Of a stretch of 26,936 nucleotides of DNA, positions 16,112 through 24,524 are shown piece after piece. The stretch is from contig CAYLJO010000071.1 in the NCBI GenBank assembly GCA_964383905.1, positions 1-26,936 of the forward strand, given 5' to 3'. Under the pieces are notes generated by a model. It had not been told where the DNA came from. It did no database searches and saw only the letters and a program-made list of their open reading frames with translations. The translations under genes and the position numbers were made by a program. The stretch is from CAYLJO01 sp964383905. GTDB lineage: Bacteria > Acidobacteriota > Blastocatellia > Pyrinomonadales > Pyrinomonadaceae. The number at the start of each line of letters is the position of its first letter. The first letter of the stretch is position 1.

Positions 16112-17521
16112 TCAGAGGTTCGGCCTGCGTTTGTGCCAATCCGTTCTTTGCTGGTAGCTATCGGCGATTTCGATCAACAGGCTCTCGCCCCACGCCGGCC
16201 CTATCAACTGAATGCCTGTCGGCAGATTGTTTTGGCCGAAGCCGTTGGGAACGGAGATGGCCGGCACGCCGACCAGATTGCTCGCGCCAATAGGCGATGA
16301 TGCGCCGGTATTCGGGTATGCCTGATCGAAAGCTTTGTCGATCGGGTAAGAGACTGTCGCACGCGACGGCGCGACAAGTAACGAGTACTTTTTGAACATC
16401 TCGGCCCAGGCGCGGCGCATCGGGGCGCGCAAACGCATAGCATGAAGGTAATCAACGGCCGTGACGAGCGATGCGGAATAGCCGCCGACGCGCCCCTTCG
16501 GAGAAGCGAGCTCCCTCACACGTCCTGATTCGATCAGATCGCGGAACGCGCTTGCGCCCTCCGCATCGACGATCGTTCCAACCGCCGGGCCGTAAGGAAA
16601 GTCGGGGATCTTGATATCCATCTCGACGGTCGCAAATTCCCTTAATACGCCGAGGGAGCGCAAAAAATTCTCGCGCACTTCGGGCTGGGCCTTCTCGTAA
16701 GAATCTTTCATCACGGCGATGCGCAGGGGTGGCGCCTTCTTCGTGCGCACTGTCGTGGGCTGATGGCGGAACGGGTTGTTTGTCGATGTCGGGTCGAGCG
16801 GGTCGTGTCCGGCGATTGTCTCCAGCACGATGCCGCAATCGTTGGCCGTACGACACATCGGACCCAGCTTATCCAGCGTCCAACACAACGCCATCGCGCC
16901 ATGTCGGGACACCCTGCCGTAAGTCGGTCGCAAACCAGATACACCGCAGAACGCCGACGGGGTGATGATTGAGCCGGAAGTCTCGGACCCGATAGCAAAC
17001 GCGACAAGGCCCGCGGCTACCGCCGCGCCCGGCCCCGAAGACGACCCGCCACTCCAAAACTCTGTGTTCCACGGTGTCAGGCACGCTCCGGTCCAGCTCG
17101 CGTTGGCCTCGTTATACCCCATACCGCCCGCCAGCTCGATCATGGCCAGCTTGGCGACCAGAATGGCCCCCGCATCGCGCAGCTTCTGGATGACGGTCGC
17201 GTCATAATCAAACTGCTGATCACGGTAGGGTGTTGCGCCCCACGTGGTCCTGGCTTCGCGCGTGGCGAGGAGATCTTTCGCGCCGTATGAAATGCCGTGC
17301 AGCGGCCCTCTGTAGCGCCCGGCGCGAATCTCTCGCTCTGCAGCGCGCGCTTCGCGGATGGCCGAATCACTCATCAGGCTGGCGACTGCGTTGAGGCGCG
17401 GGCCCAGTTTTTCCAGCCGGTCCAGTGATGTCTCGGTTAGCTCAACGGGCGAGATGCGGCGCGCACGTACTTGCGCGGCAATCTCAGTGATGGAAGAAAA
17501 GAGAATATCATCCGGAAGCAT
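16112..17521 (-). CDS. amidase of the amidase-signature (GatA-like) family
   Basis: Ser-cisSer-Lys amidohydrolase. Seen in sequence: GISYGAKDLLA with the catalytic Lys82; GGSSSGPGAAVAAG with the cis-Ser160; GSETSGSIITPSAFCGVSGLRPTYGRVS with the nucleophile Ser184; and a C-terminal block SNLVGVPAISVPNGF...LPTGIQLIG. The 469-aa length fits. It starts 2 nt after the stop of a small twin-arginine-signal protein, without its own ribosome binding site, so translation is probably coupled. It has no signal peptide itself. Databases often label such proteins GatA, but no gatB is present and the neighbours are exported proteins, so a role in tRNA amidation is unlikely. The substrate is unknown. Confidence 0.92.
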   Translation of the reverse strand: MLPDDILFSSITEIAAQVRARRISPVELTETSLDRLEKLGPRLNAVASLMSDSAIREARAAEREIRAGRYRGPLHGISYGAKDLLATREARTTWGATPYRDQQFDYDATVIQKLRDAGAILVAKLAMIELAGGMGYNEANASWTGACLTPWNTEFWSGGSSSGPGAAVAAGLVAFAIGSETSGSIITPSAFCGVSGLRPTYGRVSRHGAMALCWTLDKLGPMCRTANDCGIVLETIAGHDPLDPTSTNNPFRHQPTTVRTKKAPPLRIAVMKDSYEKAQPEVRENFLRSLGVLREFATVEMDIKIPDFPYGPAVGTIVDAEGASAFRDLIESGRVRELASPKGRVGGYSASLVTAVDYLHAMRLRAPMRRAWAEMFKKYSLLVAPSRATVSYPIDKAFDQAYPNTGASSPIGASNLVGVPAISVPNGFGQNNLPTGIQLIGPAWGESLLIEIADSYQQRTDWHKRRPNL

Positions 17522-17523
17522 AA

Positions 17524-17892
17524 TTAAGTTGCGCTGAAGATGAAATCCGGTTCGTCGCCGTTCTTTAACTTAATGGCGCGCAAACGCTCCGCCGCGCGCA
17601 CGTTGCCGTCCACGTCTTTCTTGATCTGGTCGAGCTGTGCCGGCGTCAAATGATCGCCGAAACGCGCGCGCACTACTTCCGTATAAGCTTCCGCCGCCGG
17701 CGAAGGTTTTGGGGCGGCAGGCGACGGAGAAGACTGTGGCTTGGGAGGCTGTGGCGCTTGCTTTGCTGCCGGTGCTTGCGCATGGACCAGTGAAGGCGCG
17801 AACGGCGCAGCGACGAGCGCAGCGGCAACATTCCTGGTGAACCTGCGGCGCGATGTTCGCGCGGGCGTGTCAGAACGCTTATTCGATCTCAT
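17524..17892 (-). CDS. small protein with twin-arginine signal, partner of the amidase
   Basis: Seen in sequence: 122 residues; an N-terminal Tat-type signal TSRRRFTRN followed by a weakly hydrophobic AAALVAAPFAPSLVHA with an AxA-like site near VHAQA; a Pro/Ala/Lys-rich linker (about 40-65); and a small helical domain with LTPAQLDQIKKDVDGNVRAAERLRAIKLKNGDEPDF. The last block (helices, then a short extended Asn-x-x-Glu-Pro-x-Phe tail) recalls the way GatC wraps GatA, but that is only a resemblance. It overlaps the upstream DUF2059 gene by 4 nt (ATGA) and is 2 nt from the amidase, so it is almost certainly made together with it. The Tat translocase genes are elsewhere in this window. Confidence 0.75.
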   Translation of the reverse strand: MRSNKRSDTPARTSRRRFTRNVAAALVAAPFAPSLVHAQAPAAKQAPQPPKPQSSPSPAAPKPSPAAEAYTEVVRARFGDHLTPAQLDQIKKDVDGNVRAAERLRAIKLKNGDEPDFIFSAT

Positions 17893-18485
17893 AACTGTTT
17901 GATTCGCTCACCTCTATTAGTCCTGTTTTGGGGCTGCTTCTTCTCTTCTTCAATAATCTGATTGACTATCTGCTGCATTTTGGGTGTGAGCGCTTCACTT
18001 ACCCTCCGCATCGACTCGGCAAATAACTGGGGCATAACTTCAATCGACTTTTTCCCTGTCGGAGATTTGTAAAACACAATCAAATCTTTCAGCTCATTCT
18101 CGGTAAAATACTTGTCATAGACCGCGTAACCTACTTCCTCGATGAGGTGTGGAAAGTCGGCCTGCTGAAATAGTTCCCTAAAACGTGTGGTAAAACGAAG
18201 CGTGCTCTCACCAGCTTTTTTCTCTAAGTCCGCGCGCTGTTGCTCCGTTAAATCCTTACTATTTTTTATCTGTTGAGATAAAGTATTCTGTAGATCCTTC
18301 TCCGATTGAGCAAGCATGAGGTTCATCATCGCGTTTGTATTCTTTTGCGCGCCGGTAACCTCAAGCAGCTCCCTGATGAGGGCCTGCTTCTCGGGCGTGA
18401 TTTTCTGCTGGGCCTGTAAGCCCGCGGCAAAACCGAGCAAAATCAGACACGAAACAGAGCTGACTTTAACTATTTTACCAAGCAT
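17889..18485 (-). CDS. exported DUF2059 domain-containing protein
   Basis: Secreted or periplasmic helical protein of unknown function. Seen in sequence: signal peptide MLGKIVKVSSVSCLILLGFAAGLQAQQ; ITPEKQALIRELLEVTGAQKN; and the typical DUF2059 block YFTENELKDLIVFYKSPTGKKSIEVMPQLFAES followed by a helix and a charged C-terminus. The reading frame is open 30 codons further upstream, but the ATG at 18485 has AAGGAG about 8 nt before it and begins a clean signal peptide, so it is chosen (198 aa). First gene of the DUF2059 / Tat protein / amidase operon. Confidence 0.87.
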   Translation of the reverse strand: MLGKIVKVSSVSCLILLGFAAGLQAQQKITPEKQALIRELLEVTGAQKNTNAMMNLMLAQSEKDLQNTLSQQIKNSKDLTEQQRADLEKKAGESTLRFTTRFRELFQQADFPHLIEEVGYAVYDKYFTENELKDLIVFYKSPTGKKSIEVMPQLFAESMRRVSEALTPKMQQIVNQIIEEEKKQPQNRTNRGERIKQL

Positions 18486-18797
18486 ATGGCATCTCCTTTT
18501 CAGCAATCCTGGCTCAATTTCGCCAGGCCGTTCCGCATTGAGGAAGAATTGAAACCGGCTGCCTGCTACATTCACGGGGTCTGATTTTTACCTCAAAATC
18601 AGGTTAGGCTAAACGGCCTGCGGCCGTGGTGCAGCATAACACTCAATGTTGTAAAATGACACTTTAATGTCAGGTTCAACCGGGCGCATTGAGGGGCGGA
18701 AGATGGTAAGCTGTTAGTTTTATATGATTTAGAAATAGCGCGCAGTCGCTGACGACCAGCGAGAGCGGCGGCTTTCCGGTCAAGAGGTGATAAAGCT
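18486..18797. other. divergent promoter region of the DUF2059 operon and kgd
   Basis: 312 bp, more AT-rich than its neighbours. It holds an imperfect palindrome TGACA-CTTTAA-TGTCA (18657-18672), which could be an operator, and a TATGAT (18723-18728) that could be the -10 box of kgd, though no good -35 is found at 16-18 nt. AGAGGTGA near 18783 is the likely ribosome binding site of kgd. No gene is credible here. Confidence 0.5.
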
Positions 18798-21700
18798 TTG
18801 AGCAAAGTTCAAAATAAGACCGATCTCTCGGAATTTATTGCGGAAAATTTTGGGGCCAACGCCACTTATGTCGAAGGTCTCTTGAGCCGCTTTCGCAGCG
18901 ACCCGTCGCTGGTCGACGAATCCTGGCGCACTTACTTCAGCGAATTACTGGCCCAGACCGGTCCTTCGGTCGCCCCGGCGGAAGAGCCGGATAACGGTCG
19001 CATCACGGCGTCGCCGGCGAACGGGGATGGGGCGGCGGCAACCCGCGCGGCGAATACGGCGACAGTGGCGGCAGCCCCGGCGCCGCAGCGGCGTCCTGCG
19101 CCTCCCCCGGCGGCCGCCGAAGAGAAGAGAGCCGATGTCTTACCGATCCGCGGCGGAGCGCTCAAAATCGTGGAGAACATGGAGGCGAGCCTCGCCGTTC
19201 CGACGGCGACCTCACAGCGGCGCGTGCCCGTCAAGGTGCTCGACGAAAACCGGCGCATTATCAACCAATACCTGCAGGAGAATGACCGGCGCAAGATCTC
19301 GTATACACACCTCATTGCGTGGGCCGTCGTGCGCGCGCTGGAGGAGTTTCCGCAGCTCAACGACGGCTTTGCGGAAGTTGACGGCCTGCCTTCGCGCCTC
19401 CGCCGCGAGGGCGTGACTCTCGGCCTCGCCATTGACCTTGCCAAAAAGGATGGCTCGCGCACGCTGCTCGTGCCGAACATTAAGAATGCGAACAAAATGC
19501 GCTTCCCCGAATTCTTAGCCGCCTACGATGATGTGGTGAAGCGCGCGCGCGAAGGCAAGCTACAGATCCCGGATTTTCAGGGCACGACGGTTTCTTTGAC
19601 CAACCCCGGCACGATCGGCACGGTCGCCTCGACGCCGCGACTGATGGCCGGCCAGTCGGTCATCATTGCGACGGGCGCGATTGAGTACCCGGCGGAATAC
19701 CAGGCGATGGCCCCCGAAGTCCTGTCACAGCTCGGCATCAGCAAGGCGATGACCATCAGCAGCACCTACGACCATCGCATCATACAGGGCGCGGAATCGG
19801 GCGCATTCCTGGCACACGTCCACGAATTGTTGACCGGCGAGCATGAATTTTATGACGGGGTGTTCAAGGATTTAGGTATCGCCTACCAGCCCATGCGCTG
19901 GGCCATCGACCGCAACCCCGCCCTGCTCGGCGGCGATTACACGCGCGAACAGACGATCAAACAGGCGCGCGTGCTCGAGCTCATTAACGCCTATCGCGTG
20001 CGTGGCCACCTCATCGCCGACATCGACCCGCTTCATGCGGTGCCCCTGCATCACCACCCGGAGCTGGACATAGAGACCTACGGGCTGACGATCTGGGATC
20101 TCGACCGCGAATTCATCACCGGCGGGCTGGGCGGCCGGGAAAGCGCGACGCTGCGCGAAATCCTGGACATCCTGCGCCGCGCTTACTGCGGCAAGGTCGG
20201 CATTGAGTATCGCCACATCCAGAGCAAAGAGCAAAAAGTGTGGCTGCGCGAACGGATCCGCCGGCAGTTCGTTGAGCCTGAGCCGGTCCCCGTTGAAATC
20301 AAAAAACAGCTCTTATGGAAGCTGATCTCCGCCGAACAGTTCGAGCGCTTTTTGAATACAAAATTCCTCGGCCAGAAGAGATTCTCTATCGAAGGCATGG
20401 AGACGATCATCCCGCTGCTCGATCAACTGATCGAAGGCGCGGCGGCGCGCGGCGTCGAAGACATCACGCTCGGCATGGCCCACCGCGGGCGGTTGAACGT
20501 GCTCGCCAACGTCATCGGTAATTTCTGCGAACGCATCTTTACGGCTTTCCAGGGCTCGGTGCATCCGAGCTTTCCGGCGGACGAAGGCGATGTTAAATAC
20601 CATCAGGGCGCGGTCGGCGAGCGCGAGACGGCGGGTGGACGCAGCGTTAAGCTGACGATGTCGCCAAACCCCAGCCACCTTGAATTCGTTGACCCGGTGG
20701 TCGAGGGCATGGTGCGCGCCAAACAGGACGCGATGGACCTGCTGCGCGAAGAGGTTATTGACCGCGCGATGCCTGTGCTCCTGCACGGTGATGCGGCCTT
20801 CGCCGGCCAGGGCATCGTGATGGAGACGCTTAATCTCGCCGAGCTCAAAGGCTACAGGACGGGCGGCACGATCCACATCATCATCAACAACCAGATCGGG
20901 TTCACTACTTCGCCGGAGGCCGGGCGCTCCACGATCTATTCGACCGACGTCGCGCGCATGACGCAGTTGCCCATCTTCCACATCAACGGCGACGACCCAG
21001 AAGCAGCCTACCGCGTGCTGCAGATCGCCCTTGACTACCGCCAGGAGTTCAACAAGGACGTGGTGCTCGACGTGATCGGTTTTCGCCGGCTGGGCCACAA
21101 CGAAACGGACGAGCCGAGCTACACGCAGCCCTTGATGTACGCGCGCGTGAAGGCGCACCCGGGCGTGAGAGAAATTTACGCGCGGCGACTGATACGCGAA
21201 GGCGTGATTGACGAAGCGGGTGTTCAGCAATTAATCGAGGAGCGCGTGCGGCGTTACGAGGACGCGTTGGCCCGCGCCAAGGAGGTTGTTGCCCGAAAGC
21301 CTCCGACCACAGAATTATCACCCCCGGTTGAGGAAGAGGATGGGTCTGGGGTTCTGGAAACGGGCGTTAGCGTCGATGTGGTGCGCGGCGTCGCCAACAA
21401 AATCGCCATCGTGCCGGAGGGCTTTAATGTTAATCCGAAGATGGTCGGGCAGCTCGCGCGTCGCGCCAGGATGGGCGAAGGCTCGGCGCCGATGGACTGG
21501 GCCTTTGCCGAGGCGATCGCCTTCGGCTCGCTTGTGCTGGAGGGGGCGCGTGTGCGCCTGAGCGGGCAGGATTCCGGGCGCGGCACGTTCAGCCAGCGTC
21601 ACGCCGTTTTGTATGACACGCAGACCGGTCGGGCATGGGCTCCGCTCGCCGAATTGCGGGTGGAGAATGATCCTCACGCGCGCTTCGAGGTGTTCGACAG

Positions 21701-22589
21701 CTCGCTCTCCGAAGAAGGCGTGCTCGGATTCGAATACGGCTATTCGGTCGTCGCTGGGGACGCGTTGGTAATGTGGGAGGCCCAGTTCGGCGACTTCGCC
21801 AACGGCGCGCAGGTCATCATGGACCAGTACATCGCCGCCTCTGAAGATAAGTGGAAGCAGCGTTCGCGGCTGACCCTTCTCCTGCCGCACGGCTACGAGG
21901 GGCAGGGGCCGGAGCATTCCAGTGCGCGCCTGGAGCGCTACCTTCAGTTATGCGCAGAAAACAACCTGCAGGTCTGCTACCCGTCGACGCCGGCGCAGTA
22001 TTTCCACCTGCTCCGCAGGCAGGTCAAGCAGAGCTTGATACGTCCGCTGGTCGTCATGACGCCGAAGAGCTTGCTGCGTTTGCCCGCCGCATCCTCGGCG
22101 TTGGATGAGTTGACGAGCGGCGGCTTCCAACCCGTTATCGACGATGCCGGTGTGGCGAACCGCGATCAAGTGCGCCGCATTATCCTGTGTAGCGGCAAGG
22201 TCTATTACGATCTCCACGTGGCGCGCCAGAAATCCGGTGACGAGCGCGTCGCTATCCTCCGGCTCGAACAGTTCTACCCCTTCCCCGAACAGAGGCTGCG
22301 GGAGGTCTTCGGCAGCTACCCGAATGTGACGCAGTTGGTCTGGGCACAGGAGGAGCCGAAGAACATGGGCGGCTGGACCTTCGTTGAGCCCCGGTTGACG
22401 AACCTGCTGCCGAGTTGCCAGCGACCCTTTTATGTCGGGCGTGCGCCGTCGGCGAGTCCGGCGACCGGTACATACGCGATCCATGAGCTGGAGCAAAAAC
22501 ATCTCGTCGATCAGGCTCTGACCGAAGAAGAGGCCGCGTTTATCTCCAGCGCCAGCACCAGGGAGAAGGCCGGCGAAGCCACCTCTTAA
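18798..22589 (+). CDS. kgd: multifunctional 2-oxoglutarate metabolism enzyme (2-oxoglutarate dehydrogenase E1 with E2-like acyltransferase domain)
   Basis: Thiamine-diphosphate enzyme of the TCA cycle acting on 2-oxoglutarate. Seen in sequence: E1 N-terminal helix block (NFGANATYVEGLLSRFRSDPSLVDESWRTYF, residues 14-45); an Ala/Pro linker (about 60-115); an E2-like catalytic domain (about 120-345) ending in DHRIIQGAESGAFLAHVHELL, with the acyltransferase-type His326 and the IIQGAESG variant known from mycobacterial Kgd; then the E1 body with MAHRGRLNVLANV, HGDAAFAGQGIVMETLNL (ThDP-binding GD...), NNQIGFTT, FRRLGHNETDEP and the C-terminal YEGQGPEHSSARLERYLQLC. No lipoyl domain is present, as in the mycobacterial enzyme, so lipoyl-E2 would be borrowed from another complex. 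TTG start with AGAGGTGA upstream. A separate E2 or E3 gene is not in the window. Confidence 0.95.
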   Translation: MSKVQNKTDLSEFIAENFGANATYVEGLLSRFRSDPSLVDESWRTYFSELLAQTGPSVAPAEEPDNGRITASPANGDGAAATRAANTATVAAAPAPQRRPAPPPAAAEEKRADVLPIRGGALKIVENMEASLAVPTATSQRRVPVKVLDENRRIINQYLQENDRRKISYTHLIAWAVVRALEEFPQLNDGFAEVDGLPSRLRREGVTLGLAIDLAKKDGSRTLLVPNIKNANKMRFPEFLAAYDDVVKRAREGKLQIPDFQGTTVSLTNPGTIGTVASTPRLMAGQSVIIATGAIEYPAEYQAMAPEVLSQLGISKAMTISSTYDHRIIQGAESGAFLAHVHELLTGEHEFYDGVFKDLGIAYQPMRWAIDRNPALLGGDYTREQTIKQARVLELINAYRVRGHLIADIDPLHAVPLHHHPELDIETYGLTIWDLDREFITGGLGGRESATLREILDILRRAYCGKVGIEYRHIQSKEQKVWLRERIRRQFVEPEPVPVEIKKQLLWKLISAEQFERFLNTKFLGQKRFSIEGMETIIPLLDQLIEGAAARGVEDITLGMAHRGRLNVLANVIGNFCERIFTAFQGSVHPSFPADEGDVKYHQGAVGERETAGGRSVKLTMSPNPSHLEFVDPVVEGMVRAKQDAMDLLREEVIDRAMPVLLHGDAAFAGQGIVMETLNLAELKGYRTGGTIHIIINNQIGFTTSPEAGRSTIYSTDVARMTQLPIFHINGDDPEAAYRVLQIALDYRQEFNKDVVLDVIGFRRLGHNETDEPSYTQPLMYARVKAHPGVREIYARRLIREGVIDEAGVQQLIEERVRRYEDALARAKEVVARKPPTTELSPPVEEEDGSGVLETGVSVDVVRGVANKIAIVPEGFNVNPKMVGQLARRARMGEGSAPMDWAFAEAIAFGSLVLEGARVRLSGQDSGRGTFSQRHAVLYDTQTGRAWAPLAELRVENDPHARFEVFDSSLSEEGVLGFEYGYSVVAGDALVMWEAQFGDFANGAQVIMDQYIAASEDKWKQRSRLTLLLPHGYEGQGPEHSSARLERYLQLCAENNLQVCYPSTPAQYFHLLRRQVKQSLIRPLVVMTPKSLLRLPAASSALDELTSGGFQPVIDDAGVANRDQVRRIILCSGKVYYDLHVARQKSGDERVAILRLEQFYPFPEQRLREVFGSYPNVTQLVWAQEEPKNMGGWTFVEPRLTNLLPSCQRPFYVGRAPSASPATGTYAIHELEQKHLVDQALTEEEAAFISSASTREKAGEATS

Positions 22590-22661
22590 GAGGCTGGCCG
22601 GGCTCCCTGACAGATTGCTGCGTTGATTTGAGCGGAGTGAGCTGAACCTGATGCCTTTGCC

Positions 22662-22689
22662 ATATAGGGTTACGCCGGTAACCCTATAT
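22662..22689. terminator. bidirectional palindromic terminator between convergent genes
   Basis: ATATAGGGTTAC (22662-22673), loop GCCG and GTAACCCTATAT (22678-22689) form a perfect 12-bp stem. It lies between the stops of kgd (+) and the DUF805-like gene (-). The plus-strand side runs into a short TTTCT tract; the other side has none, so efficiency may differ by direction. Confidence 0.65.
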
Positions 22690-22694
22690 TTCTA

Positions 22695-24104
22695 TCAATA
22701 ATCAGTAGGTGTCGCCCGTTGCTCCGCAAGATTCTTGATATGGTCGAGCACCCGCCGGTGAATCCGATGGATGATGTGGTCTGACCAGAGGTTCCAGTAA
22801 AGCCCGGGCCAGAAACTATTCTGATACCAGGTGGTGCCTTCCAACAGTGTGTGGCCGTTCGGCAACCGTTTGAGCAGGAACTGCCCCTTTCGGGATTGCA
22901 AATAGCTATTCAGGTGAGGCGGCGTGAGATGCGGGTAGGGTGACATCTCATCCATCACGGGCGGCTGGGCCACCACCGCGAACCTGAGCAAACGAGGCTC
23001 ATCCCAAACCTCAATCGGTTCGACAAAAGAGCCCGTGGAAAAGATGCAATGGCGTACCGCGCCCACGCCCTGCCCCCTCATTTCGGCGCGCATCGGGTAG
23101 GCGATGCCGGTACGAAACAGCCGCTCCGTGGGGCGCGGGAGTTCGGCGAAGGCGACTAAATGCTGCCAGGCTTGCCCCGGCGGCGCGTTGATCTCGACAG
23201 AGGTGCGCACTTCTCTTAGCGGCGGTTCAAGCCGTGCCGCGTGCTCCAGCCAAATGAATGCAGGGACGGCTACCAGGAGCAGGGAGAAAGCATGAAACGC
23301 TTCGCCGGAAAAAGACGGGCGGCGTTGAATGAGGTAGCCGATGAAACCGCCGAGCAGGGCCAGCATGATGCCAAGGGGCGCGGCCATAATTAAACAGATC
23401 AATCCTTCGACGGCCAGGGCGAAGAAGGCGGCGCAGACCAGCGCGATCGCGCAGAGCGAGACGAGCAGGCAACTGCCGAGCGTCCGCGGGTGATGGAAGC
23501 CATAGATCAGCACCGAAGTAAGGCCGAGAAAGAATGGCAGGCCGACGAACAGCCCCCAGCCGTAATTGCCGATCGCATCAACACTCAACCGTGTCGCCCC
23601 GAGCGCCAATAGCACGGTGACGAGAATTCCCATGGCGGCGCTGCCGATGGCGTTGTCAGGGACTATCTGGCTTACTACCGACTTAAAACTCGCGGCCAGA
23701 GGTGAGCCCGCTTTCAAACCATCGGCGCGGGACGGGAGCACGCTCAGTAAAAGGAAGAAGAAGAGGTTAATAAACGGCACGAAGAAAAGCGCCACCAGCC
23801 ACAGTGGTAGCCCGATGGCACGGAGTCGCCTGAGCGTCAATACCACGCCTACCCAAATGAAAGGGATGGCAATCGCGAGCAGAACGGCGTAGAGCTTCAG
23901 GCGGGTATAAGGGACGTCATCAAGGCTCCCTGATTCATCTATAATCCAGTAGTTGAAGATTGACCAGCGGCGGTGGAAGAGGGCTGTCGCAACGAAGCGA
24001 TCAACGTTATGCTTAATGGCGAAGAGGATTACGCCAATAGTGACGTACTTGCCCCGGCCCACGGTGCCACGCCAACTCCATAAGTCTGAAAATTGAAATG
24101 CCAA
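22695..24104 (-). CDS. multi-span membrane protein: DUF805-like N-terminus fused to C-terminal SRPBCC domain
   Basis: No known role. Seen in sequence: an N-terminal part starting FSDLWSWRGTVGRGKYV and containing LTLRRLRAIGLPLWLVALFFVPFINLFFFLLLSVLP, the aromatic/RRLR pattern of DUF805-type membrane proteins; further hydrophobic helices to about residue 290; then a soluble domain opening EVRTSVEINAPPGQAWQHLVAFAELP and continuing YPMRAEMRGQGVGAVRHCIFSTGSFVEPIEVWDEPRLLRFAV, a classical SRPBCC/START-like (Bet v 1) opening that often binds hydrophobic ligands. Length 469 aa. The start is TTG with AGGAAAGG about 8 nt upstream. An inverted repeat sits about 40 nt upstream. The fold of the C-terminal domain is confident; the DUF805 link is moderate. 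Confidence 0.8.
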   Translation of the reverse strand: MAFQFSDLWSWRGTVGRGKYVTIGVILFAIKHNVDRFVATALFHRRWSIFNYWIIDESGSLDDVPYTRLKLYAVLLAIAIPFIWVGVVLTLRRLRAIGLPLWLVALFFVPFINLFFFLLLSVLPSRADGLKAGSPLAASFKSVVSQIVPDNAIGSAAMGILVTVLLALGATRLSVDAIGNYGWGLFVGLPFFLGLTSVLIYGFHHPRTLGSCLLVSLCAIALVCAAFFALAVEGLICLIMAAPLGIMLALLGGFIGYLIQRRPSFSGEAFHAFSLLLVAVPAFIWLEHAARLEPPLREVRTSVEINAPPGQAWQHLVAFAELPRPTERLFRTGIAYPMRAEMRGQGVGAVRHCIFSTGSFVEPIEVWDEPRLLRFAVVAQPPVMDEMSPYPHLTPPHLNSYLQSRKGQFLLKRLPNGHTLLEGTTWYQNSFWPGLYWNLWSDHIIHRIHRRVLDHIKNLAEQRATPTDY

Positions 24105-24140
24105 CTAAGATACCTTTCCTTCGTATGTAGAAGCGCAAAG

Positions 24141-24174
24141 AGGGCATCAACAGTAGTTCTGCTTGTGATGCCCT
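24141..24174. repeat. inverted repeat upstream of the DUF805-like gene
   Basis: AGGGCATCA (24141-24149) pairs with TGATGCCCT (24166-24174), and inside it CAG (24151-24153) pairs with CTG (24159-24161). As RNA on the minus strand it would form a two-part hairpin 37 nt before the TTG start. It could be a terminator for upstream transcription, an attenuator or an mRNA leader structure; no T-run follows closely. Confidence 0.55.
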
Positions 24175-24279
24175 GAGATCATGAACGCCTACCCTCAAAT
24201 CTCCCGGCGCGCAAGTAGTTTGGCCGAACAAGATTTGACTTCTGCTGGACCTGCAGCAGTTTGCAATTGCGTGTCGCTC

Positions 24280-24325
24280 TCCTTCGCGTTGCTTGGCGCC
24301 TTTGCGCCTTGGCGTGATATTTCCT
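24280..24325. repeat. dispersed intergenic repeat, CGCCTTGGCGTGA type
   Basis: A run of related words (CCTTCGCGTTGCTTGGCG, CCTTTGCGCCTTGGCGTGA) with CTTxGCG repeated four times. Sequences of this style recur between genes in many unrelated bacteria and give false ORFs such as SRQGAKAPSNAKE on the opposite strand, as happens here. Confidence 0.55.
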
Positions 24326-24390
24326 GGTCGTCAGCACCACAGGATACAGTCAATTGCCACCTGCTATATTTTGTTTGTTCTTTGTTTCCC

Positions 24391-24425
24391 CTGTTTTTCC
24401 TCTGCGTCCTCCGCGGTTCAAATTT
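24391..24425. repeat. dispersed intergenic repeat, CTCTGYGTCCTCYGYGGTTC type (copy 1)
   Basis: TTTTTCCTCTGCGTCCTCCG followed by CGGTTCAAATTTT. The same word occurs with four or five changes at 25191-25222. Its opposite strand gives the false peptide FEPRRTQRKNRGNKE. Confidence 0.6.
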
Positions 24426-24524
24426 TTGTTTGCAGCTCAGTCGCACTCATTTGAGAACCGCTATCAGGTGATAGTTATCATACTTCTATTTTGCGGTGTG
24501 TGTCAGCACATAGCTTTCAGCAGG

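Larger units (their letters stand above)
24105..24524. other. intergenic region with hairpin and dispersed repeats
   Basis: 420 bp between two minus-strand genes. It holds the inverted repeat at 24141-24174, a CTGCTG/CAGCAG pair near 24242-24260 and two dispersed-repeat words (24280-24325, 24391-24425). The 96-aa (+) and 83-aa (-) ORFs overlapping here read through these repeats and are not credible genes. Confidence 0.6.

Noticed and set aside
20313..21230. 305-aa minus-strand ORF antisense to kgd
   Set aside because: Long only because of GC-rich third positions in kgd; composition is Arg/His/Val/Asp-rich and shows no domain.
24181..24471. 96-aa (+) and 83-aa (-) ORFs in the 24.2-24.5 kb gap
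   Set aside because: They read through dispersed repeat words (peptides such as SRQGAKAPSNAKE and FEPRRTQRKNRGNKE), a known source of false gene calls.
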